Shown here one piece after another: positions 62,997 to 64,000 of a stretch of DNA of 64,000 bases. The DNA comes from UBA1413 sp037447215 (lineage in GTDB: Bacteria > Bacteroidota > Bacteroidia > Bacteroidales > Prolixibacteraceae). Location: contig JBBIHB010000010.1 of assembly GCA_037447215.1 (NCBI GenBank), forward strand, positions 34,586 through 98,585, in the 5' to 3' direction. The notes below the pieces were generated by a model, which was given only the letters and a program-made list of their open reading frames with translations, ran no database searches and had not been told where the DNA came from. Position numbers and translations under genes: made by a program. Every line of letters starts with the position of its first letter. Positions within the stretch are counted from its first letter, which is position 1.

Positions 62997-64000
62997 ATGG
63001 AAATATTTTCCAGCAGCTATTTTGCACTTTTTGTGATTATTGCCCTCGGGTTTCTGGTGGGCAGGATAAAAATCAAGGGGCTTTCGCGCGACGTATCGGC
63101 TATCATTTTTGTTACCCTTATATTCGGGCATCATGGGGTTGTTATCCCAAAAGATATCCAGAACTTCGGACTGGTATTGTTTATTTTTAACATTGGTGTG
63201 CAAGCCGGACCATGATTTTTCGAATCGTTTAAAAAAGATGGCCGTACCCTGGCCCTATTTACCACACTTCTGATTTTAGCTGCCGGCCGGGTATGTATTA
63301 CAATTGTAGCTGGATTTGGAGTCGATAAAAATTAAGCCATTGGCCTGCCCACCTGAGCGCTCACAAGTACGCCAGATTTGGCTGCAGCCATTGATTATAT
63401 CAAATCGCCACAGGCTTCAATCGGCTATGGAATGGCTTATCTGTATGGCGTGATTGTTGTGTCCGTATTTGTCAGGTAAATGCCAAAACTATTTGGGAAA
63501 AATGTAATAGGGACTGAAAAAGAATACGATACAGAAATTTATAAAGATTTTCCCGAAATAATAAAGAAGAACTTTGTGGTTGAAAATGAAAACGTTACCG
63601 GAAAATCTATCGGTGAACTCCGCATAAGGCATATGACACAGGCGGTTATTTAGCGTGTAAAGCGCAATGAAATTTCCATGATTTCAGATATACAAACCGT
63701 TATAAATAACACTTCTCATGGAAATTCCATCCCACCGTTTAAAAATAAAACAATATTACGGATGAAAAAGCATTTGCCCTCACCCAATCAATCGTTCTCC
63801 AAAAAGTCGATATCATAAAAGCTGTAGGAACTCCTGAATCGCCCGATAGGTTCATTTGCTGATCGGACCAGAAACCGAAACTGAAATTCCGCTCGATCCG
63901 CAATACGATGTCCGGGGCGTTTCGGTAACCAATAAAGAGGTGATCAATAAAACTTCAGGGCAGATTAACCTGCTTGCTACATACGGGCCACTTTTACCCG
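62997..64000 (+). pseudogene. Decayed AspT/YidE-type transporter, continues past the window
   Basis: From ATG 62997 the frame encodes the start of a YidE/AspT-family (aspartate:alanine exchanger) transporter: YFALFVIIALGFLVGRIKIK, VIPKDIQNFGLVLFIFNIG, VQAGP. The same frame continues with clear homology (FFESFKKDGRTLALF, ALTSTPDLAAAIDYIKSP, ASIGYGMAYLYGVIVV) but is cut by TGA 63213, TAA 63333, TGA 63354, TAA 63477 and TAG 63651. Later the RCK_C-like part survives in two other frames (from about 63770 and 63850: LLIGPETETEIPLD), so at least two frameshifts exist. It cannot make a working transporter. Confidence 0.88.

Noticed and set aside
1..64000. CRISPR arrays, tRNA or rRNA genes, insertion sequences
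   Set aside because: No regularly spaced direct repeats, cloverleaf-like stretches or transposase frames were recognised on either strand.

Overview
The window looks like a piece of a Bacteroidota chromosome, most likely a free-living, at least partly anaerobic member of the Bacteroidales/Marinilabiliales side of the phylum. Supporting signs are -7 boxes of the TAnnTTTG type, A-rich start regions instead of strong Shine-Dalgarno sites, a type IX secretion C-terminal sorting domain, GldA, the long three-domain form of IspG, Mpl, B12-dependent NrdJ, a glycyl radical enzyme with its activase, and DUF4292/DUF4395/DUF2461 genes. No rRNA, tRNA, CRISPR array, insertion sequence, prophage or recognisable defence island was found. 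Genes are tightly packed, and two convergent pairs abut with no base between their stop codons.

Layout. 1-2500: the end of a HAD phosphatase gene, then a tryptophan attenuator (promoter, Trp-rich 20-aa leader peptide, terminator) in front of a stand-alone trpB2. 2.5-8.5 kb: secreted ChbG/YdjC-like deacetylase, M19 dipeptidase, Mpl, and a GH50-like lipoprotein glycosidase. 8.7-12.6 kb: SMP-30 lactonase, a GH32-fold protein that has lost all three catalytic acids, and an aldehyde dehydrogenase. 12.7-20.5 kb: YceI, a Crp/Fnr regulator, a methyltransferase, and the envelope operon dut-TPR-DUF4292-EnvC-like. 20.5-27.1 kb: DUF4395, glycyl radical activase plus a HypD-like glycyl radical enzyme, and a type I pullulanase. 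27.1-34.2 kb: alanine dehydrogenase, tsaE, gcvH, nrdJ, waaA and a lycopene-cyclase-domain protein. 34.4-40.3 kb: a DUF2007-USP protein, the decayed tail of an RND efflux pump, ispD, DUF2461, a Tat-exported aldo/keto reductase and a CE15-like esterase. 40.4-47.6 kb: metK behind what looks like a SAM-II-type pseudoknot riboswitch, gldA, ispG, a porin-like protein, a flavin reductase, an outer-membrane barrel and a zinc-less sirtuin. 47.7-52.5 kb: dnaG, an FMN split-barrel protein, a structured RNA candidate next to a REP-like repeat, and an M3 oligopeptidase. 52.9-57.4 kb: a secreted S74/tail-fibre-type protein broken by one nonsense codon, followed by a T9SS cargo protein. 57.5-64 kb: trpS, an ECF sigma/anti-sigma-like operon with two paralogous outer-membrane barrels, pepE and a heavily decayed AspT/YidE-type transporter.

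The genes fall into a few themes: tryptophan use (attenuated trpB2, trpS), isoprenoids (ispD, ispG, lycopene-cyclase domain), envelope and peptidoglycan (mpl, EnvC-like, waaA, M19 peptidase), polysaccharide breakdown without a SusC/D pair, and anaerobic radical chemistry (glycyl radical enzyme, NrdJ). The most interesting regions are the two cis-regulatory RNAs (trp attenuator, SAM-II-like element), the catalytically stripped GH32 protein, the candidate small RNA at about 50.3-50.44 kb, and three genes interrupted by in-frame stops.
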